From contig JAISZM010000015.1 in NCBI GenBank assembly GCA_031269205.1, positions 1 through 14,087 on the forward strand: a DNA stretch of 14,087 nucleotides, given 5' to 3'. Shown here in pieces: positions 7,052 to 14,000 of the stretch (position 1 is its first letter; every line of letters starts with the position of its first letter). The position numbers were made by a program, and so were the translations under genes. The notes beneath the pieces are model-generated. The model searched no databases. It was given only the letters and a program-made list of their open reading frames with translations, and was not told the origin of the DNA. This DNA is from Eubacteriales Family XIII. Incertae Sedis bacterium (GTDB lineage: Bacteria > Bacillota > Clostridia > Peptostreptococcales > Anaerovoracaceae).

Positions 7052-7966
7052 TCACTTCTTCAGCAAATTGCCCAAATTCAGCAGGTATCCGCCGGCGTCG
7101 AAGTACAGCCCTTCCGTCGTCGCCGCCGCGTCCTGCAAGGTGATTCTGTCGGACATATCGAGACTTCGTATCTCTATGCCGAGGTAGGTCAGGGAGAGCT
7201 GCATGGCGCTTACCTGCGCCTCGCTCGCGCCCGCTATGTAGGCGGCCGTGATCGCCGCGCTGTCCTTCTGCGTCTTGTTGAACTGTATCATCGAGGAGAT
7301 GTTGCCGCCTATCTCGTCTACCAGCTCGGGATCGTCGCTCGCGTGCGTGAGCCGGTAGCGGTTCGCGACGACGTAGTTGCCGTTCTCGAACAACGTCAGC
7401 GCGAGCGAACGCTCGTCGATAAAGACAAGGACGATCGAACCCTGCTGTAATTGCGGCAAAAACCGCGCGAGTTTTATCTGACAGTTCAGGCCGATGTCGA
7501 TGCGCTTCAGATCGAACCCCGCGTTGACGAGCGTCTTGCGGTATACTTCGAGCAAGTCGCGCGCGACGCCGACCGCGAGTATCTGCGTCCCGCCCGACGG
7601 CCCGCTCGGTGAGAGTATGGTGTAGTCGTAGACATTGTTATCGTTCCCGCCCTCGCCGTACTGGCTGTATTCGCGGCTGATGAAATTCAGCACCATGTCG
7701 TCGGAGACGGGCGGCACCTCGAGACTCTTCGCCTGTATGCTGTTGTTGTTGATGACGAGCAACGTCGGCTCCTTGGCGAGCTCGTAGTCGTTGTTGACCC
7801 CCGCGAAAAAGCGAGTCATGACATCCTCGTCCGTGATGATGCCGTTGATCATCCCGCCCGCGGGCAGGAGCAACTCAGCGAACTTGCGCACCTTCACGGT
7901 CTTCGCGTCCGCGTCGCCCGACACGAACTTCAAGTGTGTGGGTGAGCAGTATATCGAATTACTCAT
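7052..7966 (-). CDS. pilM: PilM-like actin-fold pilus assembly protein
   Basis: Predicted cytoplasmic protein of 304 aa with no membrane segment, taken as the PilM that binds the N-terminus of PilN and links the pilus machine to its ATPases. The IVLVFIDERSLALTLFENGNYV segment in the middle (starting near residue 178) resembles the phosphate-loop strand pair of actin-like proteins, but the canonical nucleotide-binding glycines are not obvious. The protein is shorter than classical PilM (about 350 aa), so ATP binding is uncertain. The ATG at 7966 follows AGGAG. The gene is 23 bp downstream of pilC and nearly abuts pilN. The assignment depends strongly on the pilC-pilM-pilN-pilO order; it could also be called GspL-like. 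Confidence 0.72.
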   Translation of the reverse strand: MSNSIYCSPTHLKFVSGDADAKTVKVRKFAELLLPAGGMINGIITDEDVMTRFFAGVNNDYELAKEPTLLVINNNSIQAKSLEVPPVSDDMVLNFISREYSQYGEGGNDNNVYDYTILSPSGPSGGTQILAVGVARDLLEVYRKTLVNAGFDLKRIDIGLNCQIKLARFLPQLQQGSIVLVFIDERSLALTLFENGNYVVANRYRLTHASDDPELVDEIGGNISSMIQFNKTQKDSAAITAAYIAGASEAQVSAMQLSLTYLGIEIRSLDMSDRITLQDAAATTEGLYFDAGGYLLNLGNLLKK

Positions 7967-7989
7967 GTATCATTTCTCCTCACCTGACG

Positions 7990-9186
7990 CTACGCCCCGG
8001 CTCCGATGTTTTGGTACAGCTGGAATATAGGCATCATTACGGATATCATGACGAAGGCCACGATGCCCGCCATGAACACTATGAGAGTAGGCTCGAGCAT
8101 AGTGATCAGCCTCGTCGTCGCCATCTCCGAATCGTAGTCGTATTGGTCTGCCGTCGATTCGAGCATCTGCTCGAGACGTCCGCTCTCCTCTCCGATCAAT
8201 ATAGTGGAGAGTAATTTTCGTTCAAACCCGTTCACTCCGCTGAGCGCCTGCGAGAGAGTGCGTCCGTTCCCGAGTGCGTCTATCACGTCGTCAAACTGCC
8301 ACTCGATGTATTTGTTGCCTACCGTATTGCGCGCGATAGTGAGCGCCTGTATCATAGGGATGCCGCTCACGTAGAGCGACGACAGAGTGCGCGCGAAACG
8401 CCCCGTGTATATCGTGCTGAGAAGGATGCCGATCTTCGGCAGTCTCAGCAATACCTTGTGGAGCCACCGCTTCGGCACGGGCTGACGGAACGTGTACCAG
8501 AGTACGCCCGCGATCACGCCGATGATAATGCCGAGCAGCCAGTAATAGTTCGTGAGGAAGTGGCTGATTCCCATGACAGCCCGCGTCGGCAGCGGCAGAG
8601 AATCCATGCTCTCGAACATCGAGAAGAAATTCGGCAGAACGAACGTGAAGATGATGAGTACCACGCCGACAATCATGATCACGAGTATGATGGGGTAGAC
8701 CGTGGCGCTCCTAAGTTTTTGATTCAGCTTGTGTTGCTTGTCGAAGGTGTCCGCCATCTTGTGCGCGGTGACATCCATGCGACCCGAACTCTCGCCCGCC
8801 CTCATCATGCTGATGAGGAGTTCGGGGAAAGCCTTGCCCTGCTTCGCCATCGTTTCCGACAGCGTGGTTCCGCGCTGCAGCTCCGCGATCATGGCCTGAT
8901 AAATTTTCTTGATGTGAGGCTTGGAGTCGCGCTGTTCTATGATCATCATAGCGCGTATGAGCGTGATGCCCGAGGACAGCATAGCGGCGAGCTGGCGACA
9001 AAAATCCGCCACCTCGTTTGTCTTCATCTTCGGCATGTTCACTCTCGCTTCGTTGAGAGTCGCGCTCGTGAGGAAAAGCCCTTCCTTATTTAGAAGGCTG
9101 CCGAGTTGGGCTTCGCTGGCTGCATTCATGCGCCCGCTTGTCCGGGAGCCGTCCATAGCGACGGCACTGTACCGATAAGATGGCAT
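7990..9186 (-). CDS. pilC: Type IV pilus inner-membrane platform protein PilC
   Basis: Polytopic platform protein of 398 aa, the usual family length, through which PilB and PilT act on pilin subunits. Two GspF/PilC domains are visible, about residues 57-182 and 260-382, each with the duplicated GE-SG motif (GESSG at 131-135 and GEESG at 332-336). Membrane segments fall at about 163-187, 210-232 and 362-388. The ATG at 9186 starts the expected MPSYRYSAVAMDG N-terminus; its ribosome binding site (AGGAA) is weaker than those of its neighbours. It is the first gene after the promoter at 9231-9259. Confidence 0.95.
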   Translation of the reverse strand: MPSYRYSAVAMDGSRTSGRMNAASEAQLGSLLNKEGLFLTSATLNEARVNMPKMKTNEVADFCRQLAAMLSSGITLIRAMMIIEQRDSKPHIKKIYQAMIAELQRGTTLSETMAKQGKAFPELLISMMRAGESSGRMDVTAHKMADTFDKQHKLNQKLRSATVYPIILVIMIVGVVLIIFTFVLPNFFSMFESMDSLPLPTRAVMGISHFLTNYYWLLGIIIGVIAGVLWYTFRQPVPKRWLHKVLLRLPKIGILLSTIYTGRFARTLSSLYVSGIPMIQALTIARNTVGNKYIEWQFDDVIDALGNGRTLSQALSGVNGFERKLLSTILIGEESGRLEQMLESTADQYDYDSEMATTRLITMLEPTLIVFMAGIVAFVMISVMMPIFQLYQNIGAGA

Positions 9187-9230
9187 ACAATAATTCCTGT
9201 CAGTCCCTTAACCTTTGAGCGAGTATAAAA

Positions 9231-9259
9231 AGTATACCTTAATACCACGTTGAATTCAA
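9231..9259 (-). promoter_or_regulatory. Promoter of the pilC-pilT operon with palindromic operator
   Basis: On the - strand TTGAAT (9254-9259) and TATACT (9231-9236) are 17 bp apart, about 45 bp before the pilC start. The perfect 12-bp palindrome GTTGAATTCAAC (9249-9260) covers the -35 box, a good position for a repressor. This may let pilC through pilT be controlled separately from pilD, whose stop codon is at 9275. Confidence 0.65.
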
Positions 9260-9274
9260 CAAGGAAAAAATTCC

Positions 9275-10039
9275 TCAAAAAAATGATAGGTACCAGTCTA
9301 TCATTCGATCGCCCGCGAGCAGCGATACGAAGATGCCGATGGCCAGGCACGGTCCGAACGCGAAGTGGTCCTTGCGACCCTTCTTTCTGCGCGCGAGCGC
9401 GACGCCGCCGTAAACGCCGCCGATGATCAGTCCGATGAACAGCGCGACGAGCGCGCCCTGCCAGCCGAGCAAGAACCCCGCCGCGATCATGAGGAACACG
9501 TCGCCGAGTCCGAACGCGCCGTTGATGAGCAACATTATCACGAAGAGAGGAACGCTGACGGCCGCGAGGCCGATGAGCCTGCTCGACAGAGCCACCTCGG
9601 GTCCGATCCAGATGGAGACGACGGCAAGCACGCCGAGGGCGATGTTCAGACCGTCGGAGATCGTCTGCGTGTCCGCGTCGATGAGCGCAATCGCGAGCAG
9701 CACGCAAAAGACGGCGAAGAACAGGATCGCCTGCGCGGGCGAGGGGATGAAGAGGTAGAGCAACAGGCCCGCCGCGCCACACGACGCCTCGACGACGAGG
9801 TAGCGAAAGGATATCTTCGCGCCGCAGTAACGGCAACGCCCCTTCAGAAAAATCCAGCTGAATATAGGAACGAGGTCGCGCGGCACGAGACGGTGCTTGC
9901 AGGCGGGGCAGAACGAAAAGCCGCGCACAAAATCAAGCTCTCGCGGCAGCCGGTACACAAGCACATTCAAGAAGCTGCCGATCGTAGCCCCTATAGCAAA
10001 GACAAAAACATCAATTATAGTGTAAGCGACAGTAACCAT
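9275..10039 (-). CDS. pilD: Prepilin leader peptidase / N-methyltransferase PilD
   Basis: Membrane enzyme of 254 aa that cleaves the prepilin leader and methylates the new N-terminal Phe. The N-terminal methyltransferase loop has two CxxC pairs (C44/C47 and C69/C72). The aspartic protease residues lie in IDAD (D121/D123) and in the conserved GLGD (D180). Many hydrophobic segments fit a polytopic protein. The ATG at 10039 follows AAGGAG, which lies inside the first copy of the 41-bp tandem repeat. It is the only peptidase of this type in the window and presumably processes PilA (12336-12866). It is separated from pilC by 88 bp containing a second promoter. Confidence 0.96.
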   Translation of the reverse strand: MVTVAYTIIDVFVFAIGATIGSFLNVLVYRLPRELDFVRGFSFCPACKHRLVPRDLVPIFSWIFLKGRCRYCGAKISFRYLVVEASCGAAGLLLYLFIPSPAQAILFFAVFCVLLAIALIDADTQTISDGLNIALGVLAVVSIWIGPEVALSSRLIGLAAVSVPLFVIMLLINGAFGLGDVFLMIAAGFLLGWQGALVALFIGLIIGGVYGGVALARRKKGRKDHFAFGPCLAIGIFVSLLAGDRMIDWYLSFF

Positions 10040-10160
10040 AGTCTCCTTAGTATAGAGGAACCAACCCCACCCTCAAACATAGTCTCATTATTATACAGGA
10101 ATCAACCCCATTCTCAAACATAGCTACATTATTATACAGGAATCAAATTCATCCTCAAAC
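10038..10160 (-). repeat. Three 41-bp tandem repeats carrying promoter-like boxes
   Basis: Three units of exactly 41 bp (10038-10078, 10079-10119, 10120-10160) fill the gap between pilD and the next gene and reach into both: the first includes the last bases of the pilD start codon, and the third covers the TGA of the neighbouring gene. On the - strand copies 2 and 3 read TTGAGA or TTGAGG, 16 bp, TATAAT (-10 boxes at 10090-10095 and 10131-10136; -35 boxes at 10112-10117 and 10153-10158). Copy 1 has the weaker TATACT, and its right part has become the AAGGAG ribosome binding site of pilD (TGAG or TGTAG in the others). Confidence 0.88.
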
Positions 10161-11897
10161 GTCGTCGCCATCCGCGTAGTAGGCCGCCAACTCCTCCTTG
10201 GTGAGCGGGCGCCCTCCACATCCGTACATGATCGTGAAGGGACACGGATGGTTGCTGTCGACCTTCACGTTGATGATCGCGGTCTTGCCCGAAGCGGCCG
10301 CGCGCTTGATCGCGGGCACGACCTCATCGATGTCCTCGACGTACTCGCCGTAACCGCCGAGCGCCTCCGCGATCTTTTCATAGCGCCGCTCCGCGAGCGC
10401 CAGCGCTATATAGCCCTTCTTCACCTCGTCCGCGTTGCGCATCGTTTCCGCCAACTTGACCATGCCCCACTGCGCGTCGTTCGAGACCACACAGATAACC
10501 TGGATGCCGTGGCGAGCCATCGTATCAAACTCACCCAGATAGAAACCTATGCTACCGTCGCCCGTGAACTCGAGCACCGGAGTCTTGCCGCCGTGAGCGA
10601 ACCATTGGCCTATCGCGAAGCCCTGACCGGTTCCGATAGTGCCGTTTGCCGCGTAGCCGACGATCTGCCCGGGCTTGTGCGCGCGCGTCGCTCGCATGAT
10701 CCACTCGTAGGAATCTCCGCCGTCCACAGCGATCGGCCAGTCCTTCGCTTCCTCGTTCAGGAAGTCGCCGACCGCCGCGGCGAGTCTCGCCGGGTGCATA
10801 GGCGTAATGTCTTCAAACTGGTACGACTCATCCCAATCGACCCGATACGCCGCGTGGAGCGCGGCAGCCTTGTCCAGCCACACACGATCCTCGCGCTTCG
10901 CCGCCTTGCTCTTCACCGCCGCCGCCAACTGGCGCGCCGCCGCGCCCGCACCCGCCACGATACCTATATCAGCCGGGCAGTTGAAGCCGATCATGCGGAT
11001 GTCAGGATGTATCTGTATGAACGTAGCCTGATCGTTGATCATCGGAGGCTTGCCGTTGTTCAGACGAAAATTCATCGCCGCGGAAAGCGTCACAATGACG
11101 TCCGCTTCCGACAGCGCCCCCTCGCCGACGCGAAACCGCAGATCATCCTCGTCTCCGAACAGACCGCGCGCCATCGTCGTAGCGTACACCGGCAGATTGA
11201 GCCAATCGACAAGCTCCTCGATAGCTTCGCGGCCCCCCTCGCGCGTGAAGCCCGCCGCGTCGCCTATCACCAGAACCGGCTGTTTCGCGTTCGCCAGCGT
11301 CTCCGCCGCCCTGTCGATGAGCGCGGGATCGCCGAACGCCTGGGTGTTCACGCGCGCGTTCCGCGGAAACTTCACCGCGTCAAGCTCCGTAGTCGTCTTC
11401 ATGACGTTCACCGGCACCTCCAGGTAAACCGGGCCGGGCGCCGCGCCCAGCATATGCCTGAAAGCCTTGGCGACATAGTCCGGAACGCGTTCCACCTCGA
11501 ATATCTTCGCGGCCCACACCGTGTTGCTCTTCAGAATAGTGTACGTGTCGAACCCCATATCCTGCTCAGCGCCGGAATCGAATTCATCCACCGCCACCGA
11601 CGCCGAAATGACGAGCAAAGGAGACCCCGCCCCCCTGGCTTCGAAAACGCCCTGCATCGTCTGCATGACGCCGGGAGTGACGGTGACAAGGACCACGCCG
11701 GGCTTGCCCGTAGCGCGCGCGTAAGCGTCGGCCGCGTATACGCCCGCGTTCTCATGCCGGACATCGATCACCCGAATGCCCTCCGCGCGACACCCATAGA
11801 TCACCGGCATGATCTGCCCGCCGCAAATGGTGTAGATCTGTTCTACCCCTTCTGCCTTCAGCTGTTTCGCGAACAGCCCGCCCCCGTTTACCTGCAT
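10155..11897 (-). CDS. Thiamine-diphosphate-dependent enzyme (acetolactate synthase / 2-hydroxyacyl-CoA lyase family)
   Basis: Soluble enzyme of 580 aa with the three-domain layout of this superfamily. The N-terminal pyrimidine-binding domain (about 1-165) has the catalytic glutamate E49 in DVRHENA. The central domain (about 190-330) corresponds to the family's Rossmann-like domain. The C-terminal diphosphate-binding domain (about 370-560) has GDG at 446-448 and the metal ligand N473, here in SND rather than the common NN. The GTGQGFAIG segment (422-430) recalls oxalyl-CoA decarboxylase and hydroxyacyl-CoA lyase as much as acetolactate synthase. No regulatory small subunit (IlvN) or branched-chain amino acid gene is adjacent, so biosynthetic acetolactate synthase is not favoured and the substrate cannot be named. 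The ATG at 11897 follows AGGAGG. It stands alone between pilA and pilD on the same strand. Confidence 0.88.
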   Translation of the reverse strand: MQVNGGGLFAKQLKAEGVEQIYTICGGQIMPVIYGCRAEGIRVIDVRHENAGVYAADAYARATGKPGVVLVTVTPGVMQTMQGVFEARGAGSPLLVISASVAVDEFDSGAEQDMGFDTYTILKSNTVWAAKIFEVERVPDYVAKAFRHMLGAAPGPVYLEVPVNVMKTTTELDAVKFPRNARVNTQAFGDPALIDRAAETLANAKQPVLVIGDAAGFTREGGREAIEELVDWLNLPVYATTMARGLFGDEDDLRFRVGEGALSEADVIVTLSAAMNFRLNNGKPPMINDQATFIQIHPDIRMIGFNCPADIGIVAGAGAAARQLAAAVKSKAAKREDRVWLDKAAALHAAYRVDWDESYQFEDITPMHPARLAAAVGDFLNEEAKDWPIAVDGGDSYEWIMRATRAHKPGQIVGYAANGTIGTGQGFAIGQWFAHGGKTPVLEFTGDGSIGFYLGEFDTMARHGIQVICVVSNDAQWGMVKLAETMRNADEVKKGYIALALAERRYEKIAEALGGYGEYVEDIDEVVPAIKRAAASGKTAIINVKVDSNHPCPFTIMYGCGGRPLTKEELAAYYADGDDV

Positions 11898-11989
11898 AAC
11901 AACCTCCTACACCGACCGCAAGTGAAAAAATCCCGTTCACCTCTGCCGCTCTTCAGCCGCACATCGACGTGCCGCCACCTGTTTTCCCT

Positions 11990-12018
11990 ATCTTAACCTC
12001 TCACGTCGCTAAATTCAA
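11990..12018 (-). promoter_or_regulatory. Promoter of the thiamine-diphosphate enzyme gene
   Basis: On the - strand TTGAAT (12013-12018) and TAAGAT (11990-11995) are 17 bp apart. Transcription would start near 11983, giving a leader of about 85 nt with two small hairpins (GCAC with GTGC, and GTGAA with TTCAC). The -35 hexamer is identical to that before pilC. Confidence 0.55.
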
Positions 12019-12134
12019 TAGGAATATCAGCAGACGCGGAGATTCATAGAGGCTCGATCAATCCGCAGCATGGTCAGCGAAAATCGGATCCGGGGATTGC
12101 GCTAAAGCCTTCAATTAAAACAGTACACAGAAGT

Positions 12135-12226
12135 GCGTTTGATAAAAGTCAAACGCCCGTCGCCACAAGTGAGGTGATGTAATTTTGACACTGAGCGTAG
12201 ACGCTCCGGTAAGCGTCTAGTGGCGA
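12135..12226. other. Compact hairpin cluster, possible structured RNA
   Basis: GCGTTTGA (12135-12142) pairs with TCAAACGC (12149-12156). Right after it, TCGCCAC (12160-12166) pairs with GTGGCGA (12220-12226), enclosing a second perfect hairpin, TAGACGCT (12198-12205) with AGCGTCTA (12212-12219), and possibly a third weak stem, AGTG (12168-12171) with CACT (12189-12192). This makes a three-way junction. The strand is unknown and there is no T-run for termination. Confidence 0.45.
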
Positions 12227-12230
12227 TCAA

Positions 12231-12274
12231 GCCGGACACGAGCCGGGCACAGGCCGGGTACAGGCCGGGCGATA
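12231..12274. repeat. Four 11-bp GCCGG tandem repeats
   Basis: GCCGG starts at 12231, 12242, 12253 and 12264, exactly 11 bp apart. The units read GCCGGACACGA, GCCGGGCACAG, GCCGGGTACAG and a degenerate GCCGGGCGATA. The array abuts the pilA terminator. The spacing is close to one turn of DNA, so a protein binding each unit would sit on one face of the helix. Confidence 0.8.
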
Positions 12275-12307
12275 AAAAGGAGCCGCCTCATGTTTTTGAG
12301 ACGGCTC
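12274..12307 (-). terminator. Intrinsic terminator of pilA
   Basis: On the - strand GAGCCGTCTCA pairs with TGAGGCGGCTC (11 pairs, one of them G-U) around a 6-nt loop, followed by C and TTTTT (12274-12278). It lies 29 bp after the pilA stop, so pilA is probably transcribed alone. Confidence 0.9.
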
Positions 12308-12335
12308 TGCTCGTGTTTTTAGTGGTAGCGATTAA

Positions 12336-12866
12336 TTAGAAACTACCTGCGCCAATCGAGCCGGGAGTAGTAGCGCCTATTGTCACTTCCCAGCTTGTTC
12401 CGTCAAAATAGGCCCACTTGGTGTCGTTGTCGTTGGCATCTGCGTTGTTCGTATACGCAAATTTCTCTATCTTGTTATTTGCATCGATAGTAGCGGTTAT
12501 CTTGCCCTTGAGATTTGCGGCCGCCAAATGATTGGCCGCCGCGAGCCAGTCAGCGCGAGTAGAAGCACCAGTTCCAGAAATCGCAGAAGTAGAAGTCCCG
12601 GAAGCGGATCTCAGTTGTTCCTTTGTCGCTGGGGTGCCCGCAAGAGCCACGTCATGCAGCTGTGACGCGATCGCCTGAGCGCCGCCGTAAAGCGTGCGTC
12701 CATCTGCTTTCAGTGCCTGATCGTTCGCCTTTTGGATATACCCCGTCAGAGCCGGGATGGCGATGGCCGCGAGTATCGCGAGGATGACGAGCACGACGAT
12801 GACTTCGACGAGCGTGAAACCCTTCTTCCTGTTCTTCTTCAACTGTCTTTTAAGTACCATTAACAT
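12336..12866 (-). CDS. pilA: Type IV prepilin (major pilin candidate)
   Basis: Prepilin of 176 aa. A positively charged 16-residue leader ends in KKG, and PilD would cut before F17 in KKG|FTLVE. E21, the glutamate at mature position 5, and a long hydrophobic helix (about 17-45) are present. The mature protein is 160 aa. Its globular part contains a Ser/Thr/Gly-rich stretch (about 88-105) and no cysteine, so it cannot form the C-terminal disulfide loop of many Gram-negative pilins. The first ATG (12866) is chosen because AGGAG lies 8 bp upstream; the ATG two codons later is spaced less well. It has its own terminator and lies apart from the assembly genes, which suits a highly expressed major subunit. 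A minor pilin or ComGC-like pseudopilin cannot be excluded. Confidence 0.92.
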   Translation of the reverse strand: MLMVLKRQLKKNRKKGFTLVEVIVVLVILAILAAIAIPALTGYIQKANDQALKADGRTLYGGAQAIASQLHDVALAGTPATKEQLRSASGTSTSAISGTGASTRADWLAAANHLAAANLKGKITATIDANNKIEKFAYTNNADANDNDTKWAYFDGTSWEVTIGATTPGSIGAGSF

Positions 12867-13045
12867 TTTCCCATCTCCTTTTCTTTACCGAATGTCTCCT
12901 AGTTCCTATTATGTGAACCAACTGTTATCGCCTATGTTTATCGTTATCTCGTGCCTCTGCGCGGGGCACATTACCGCGTCGTGTAGAATATCTTCACGCG
13001 TTTTTCTCGGCAGCAAGAACAAGAGCACACAGAAGGAGACCTCAT
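12867..13045. other. Divergent intergenic region between pilA and the recombinase gene
   Basis: It holds the ribosome binding sites of both genes and presumably both promoters. On the pilA side CATAAT (- strand, 12908-12913) may be a -10 box, but no good -35 box is seen. GTGCC (12951-12955) with GGCAC (12965-12969) forms a short hairpin. A TTATGTGAACC at 12909-12919, preceded by TTCCTA, resembles an arm of a chromosomal dif site. No cyclic di-GMP riboswitch was recognised here. Confidence 0.45.
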
Positions 13046-13849
13046 ATGTTGCACGATTTTGAAAAATACCTGAAATCGACGAACCTCTCGGACAACACCG
13101 TTGCGTCCTACCTTTTCGCCGCCCGCCAATTTCAATCCAGATACTCCGTCGTAAACAAGAGCAACCTGCGTGACTACAAATTGTTCCTCATCGAGACCTA
13201 CAAGCCCAAGACCGTCAATCTGCGCATCTGCGCCATCAACTGCTACCTCGACAGCATAAGCAAACCCGCATACAAAATCCCGTCCGTCAAAGTCCAGCAA
13301 CAAACCTTTCTGGAAAACGTCATCAGCGAAGCCGATTATGACTATTTCAAGAACTGTCTGAAACGGGACGGAGAGCTGTTCTGGTATTTTGTCATACGTT
13401 TCCTCGCGGCGACGGGAGCGCGCGTCAGCGAACTCATCCAGTTCAAGGTTGAGCACGTCAAGGCCGGCCACGTCGATATGTACGCCAAGGGCGGCAAGCT
13501 GAGGCGCGTCTACATCCCCTCCGCGCTGCAGCGCGAAGCCGCGGATTGGCTCGCCGGAAAACAGCAGACGGTCGGTTTCATCTTTCTGAACAAATTCGGT
13601 AACAGGATCACGACCCGCGGTATTTCGAGTCAACTGAAGAAGTACGCCGTCCGCTACGAAATCAATCCGGCTGTCGTATATCCTCACTCGTTCCGTCACC
13701 GATTCGCGAAAAGCTTCCTCGAGCGCTGCTCCGATATAGCCTTCCTCGCAGACCTCATGGGACACGAGAGCATCGAGACCACCCGCATCTATCTGCGCAA
13801 GACGAGCACGGAGCAACGCGCCATAGTAGACGATATCATAGACTGGTGA
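13046..13849 (+). CDS. Xer-like tyrosine recombinase
   Basis: Site-specific DNA recombinase of 267 aa. An N-terminal SAM-like DNA-binding domain (about 1-75) precedes the catalytic domain (about 88-265). The catalytic residues look complete: R126 in ATGARVSEL, K151 in the beta-hairpin, H214 and R217 in PHSFRHRF, H240 in MGHE, and nucleophile Y249 in TTRIYLR. The ATG at 13046 has AAGGAG seven bases upstream. It is somewhat shorter than housekeeping XerC/XerD (about 300 aa), mainly in the N-terminal domain. It is divergent from pilA, and no excisionase, relaxase or phage gene is near. Possible roles are chromosome resolution, DNA inversion or a relic of an integrated element; the sequence does not decide between them. 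Confidence 0.9.
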   Translation: MLHDFEKYLKSTNLSDNTVASYLFAARQFQSRYSVVNKSNLRDYKLFLIETYKPKTVNLRICAINCYLDSISKPAYKIPSVKVQQQTFLENVISEADYDYFKNCLKRDGELFWYFVIRFLAATGARVSELIQFKVEHVKAGHVDMYAKGGKLRRVYIPSALQREAADWLAGKQQTVGFIFLNKFGNRITTRGISSQLKKYAVRYEINPAVVYPHSFRHRFAKSFLERCSDIAFLADLMGHESIETTRIYLRKTSTEQRAIVDDIIDW

Positions 13850-13971
13850 CGCGCGACGCCCAAGTCCGGTGGTAGGCTCATCGCGCTGTGCAGCACCAGG
13901 TAGCAAAAAGGGAGAAAATAATCAATTCCTCACTTCTCCTGATGAAAATAAGAGAAATGTAATATATGCCC

Positions 13972-14000
13972 TTGACAAATGATACCATGTGTGCTATATT
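13972..14000 (+). promoter_or_regulatory. Near-consensus sigma-70 promoter at the right edge
   Basis: A perfect TTGACA (13972-13977) and TATATT (13995-14000) are exactly 17 bp apart. This is the strongest promoter in the window and drives a gene beyond the right edge. Confidence 0.85.

Larger units (their letters stand above)
11898..12335. other. Intergenic region between the thiamine-diphosphate enzyme and pilA
   Basis: No gene was found in these 438 bp. From left to right they hold the AGGAGG ribosome binding site and an approximately 85-nt leader of the enzyme gene, its promoter (11990-12018), about 115 bp without any visible signal, a compact set of hairpins (12135-12226), four 11-bp repeats (12231-12274), the pilA terminator (12274-12307) and the short 3' untranslated part of pilA. 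Confidence 0.7.

Noticed and set aside
10038..10160. A CRISPR array
   Set aside because: The three 41-bp units are contiguous without unique spacers, and no cas gene is present.
10248..11996. A 582-aa Arg/His-rich open frame antisense to the thiamine-diphosphate enzyme
   Set aside because: Long antisense frames are expected in GC-rich DNA; its composition is typical of a shadow and the opposite strand encodes a clear enzyme.
12974..12998. A terminator formed by CGCGT and ACGCG followed by TTTTT
   Set aside because: The stem is only 5 bp with a 16-nt loop, and it lies between divergent genes where no transcript should end on the + strand.
12867..13045. A cyclic di-GMP riboswitch upstream of pilA
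   Set aside because: Such switches precede pilin genes in some clostridia, but the region is short and I found neither the class I nor the class II conserved segments.
1450..13849. An integrated element using ssrA as its attachment site, with the recombinase as its integrase
   Set aside because: The tmRNA 3' end is intact, I saw no second copy of it in the window, and the genes between are core pilus functions with no phage or conjugation genes.
12971..13906. A 311-aa open frame antisense to the recombinase
   Set aside because: It mirrors a gene with complete catalytic residues and a proper ribosome binding site, shows no recognisable domain of its own, and has an internal low-quality start.
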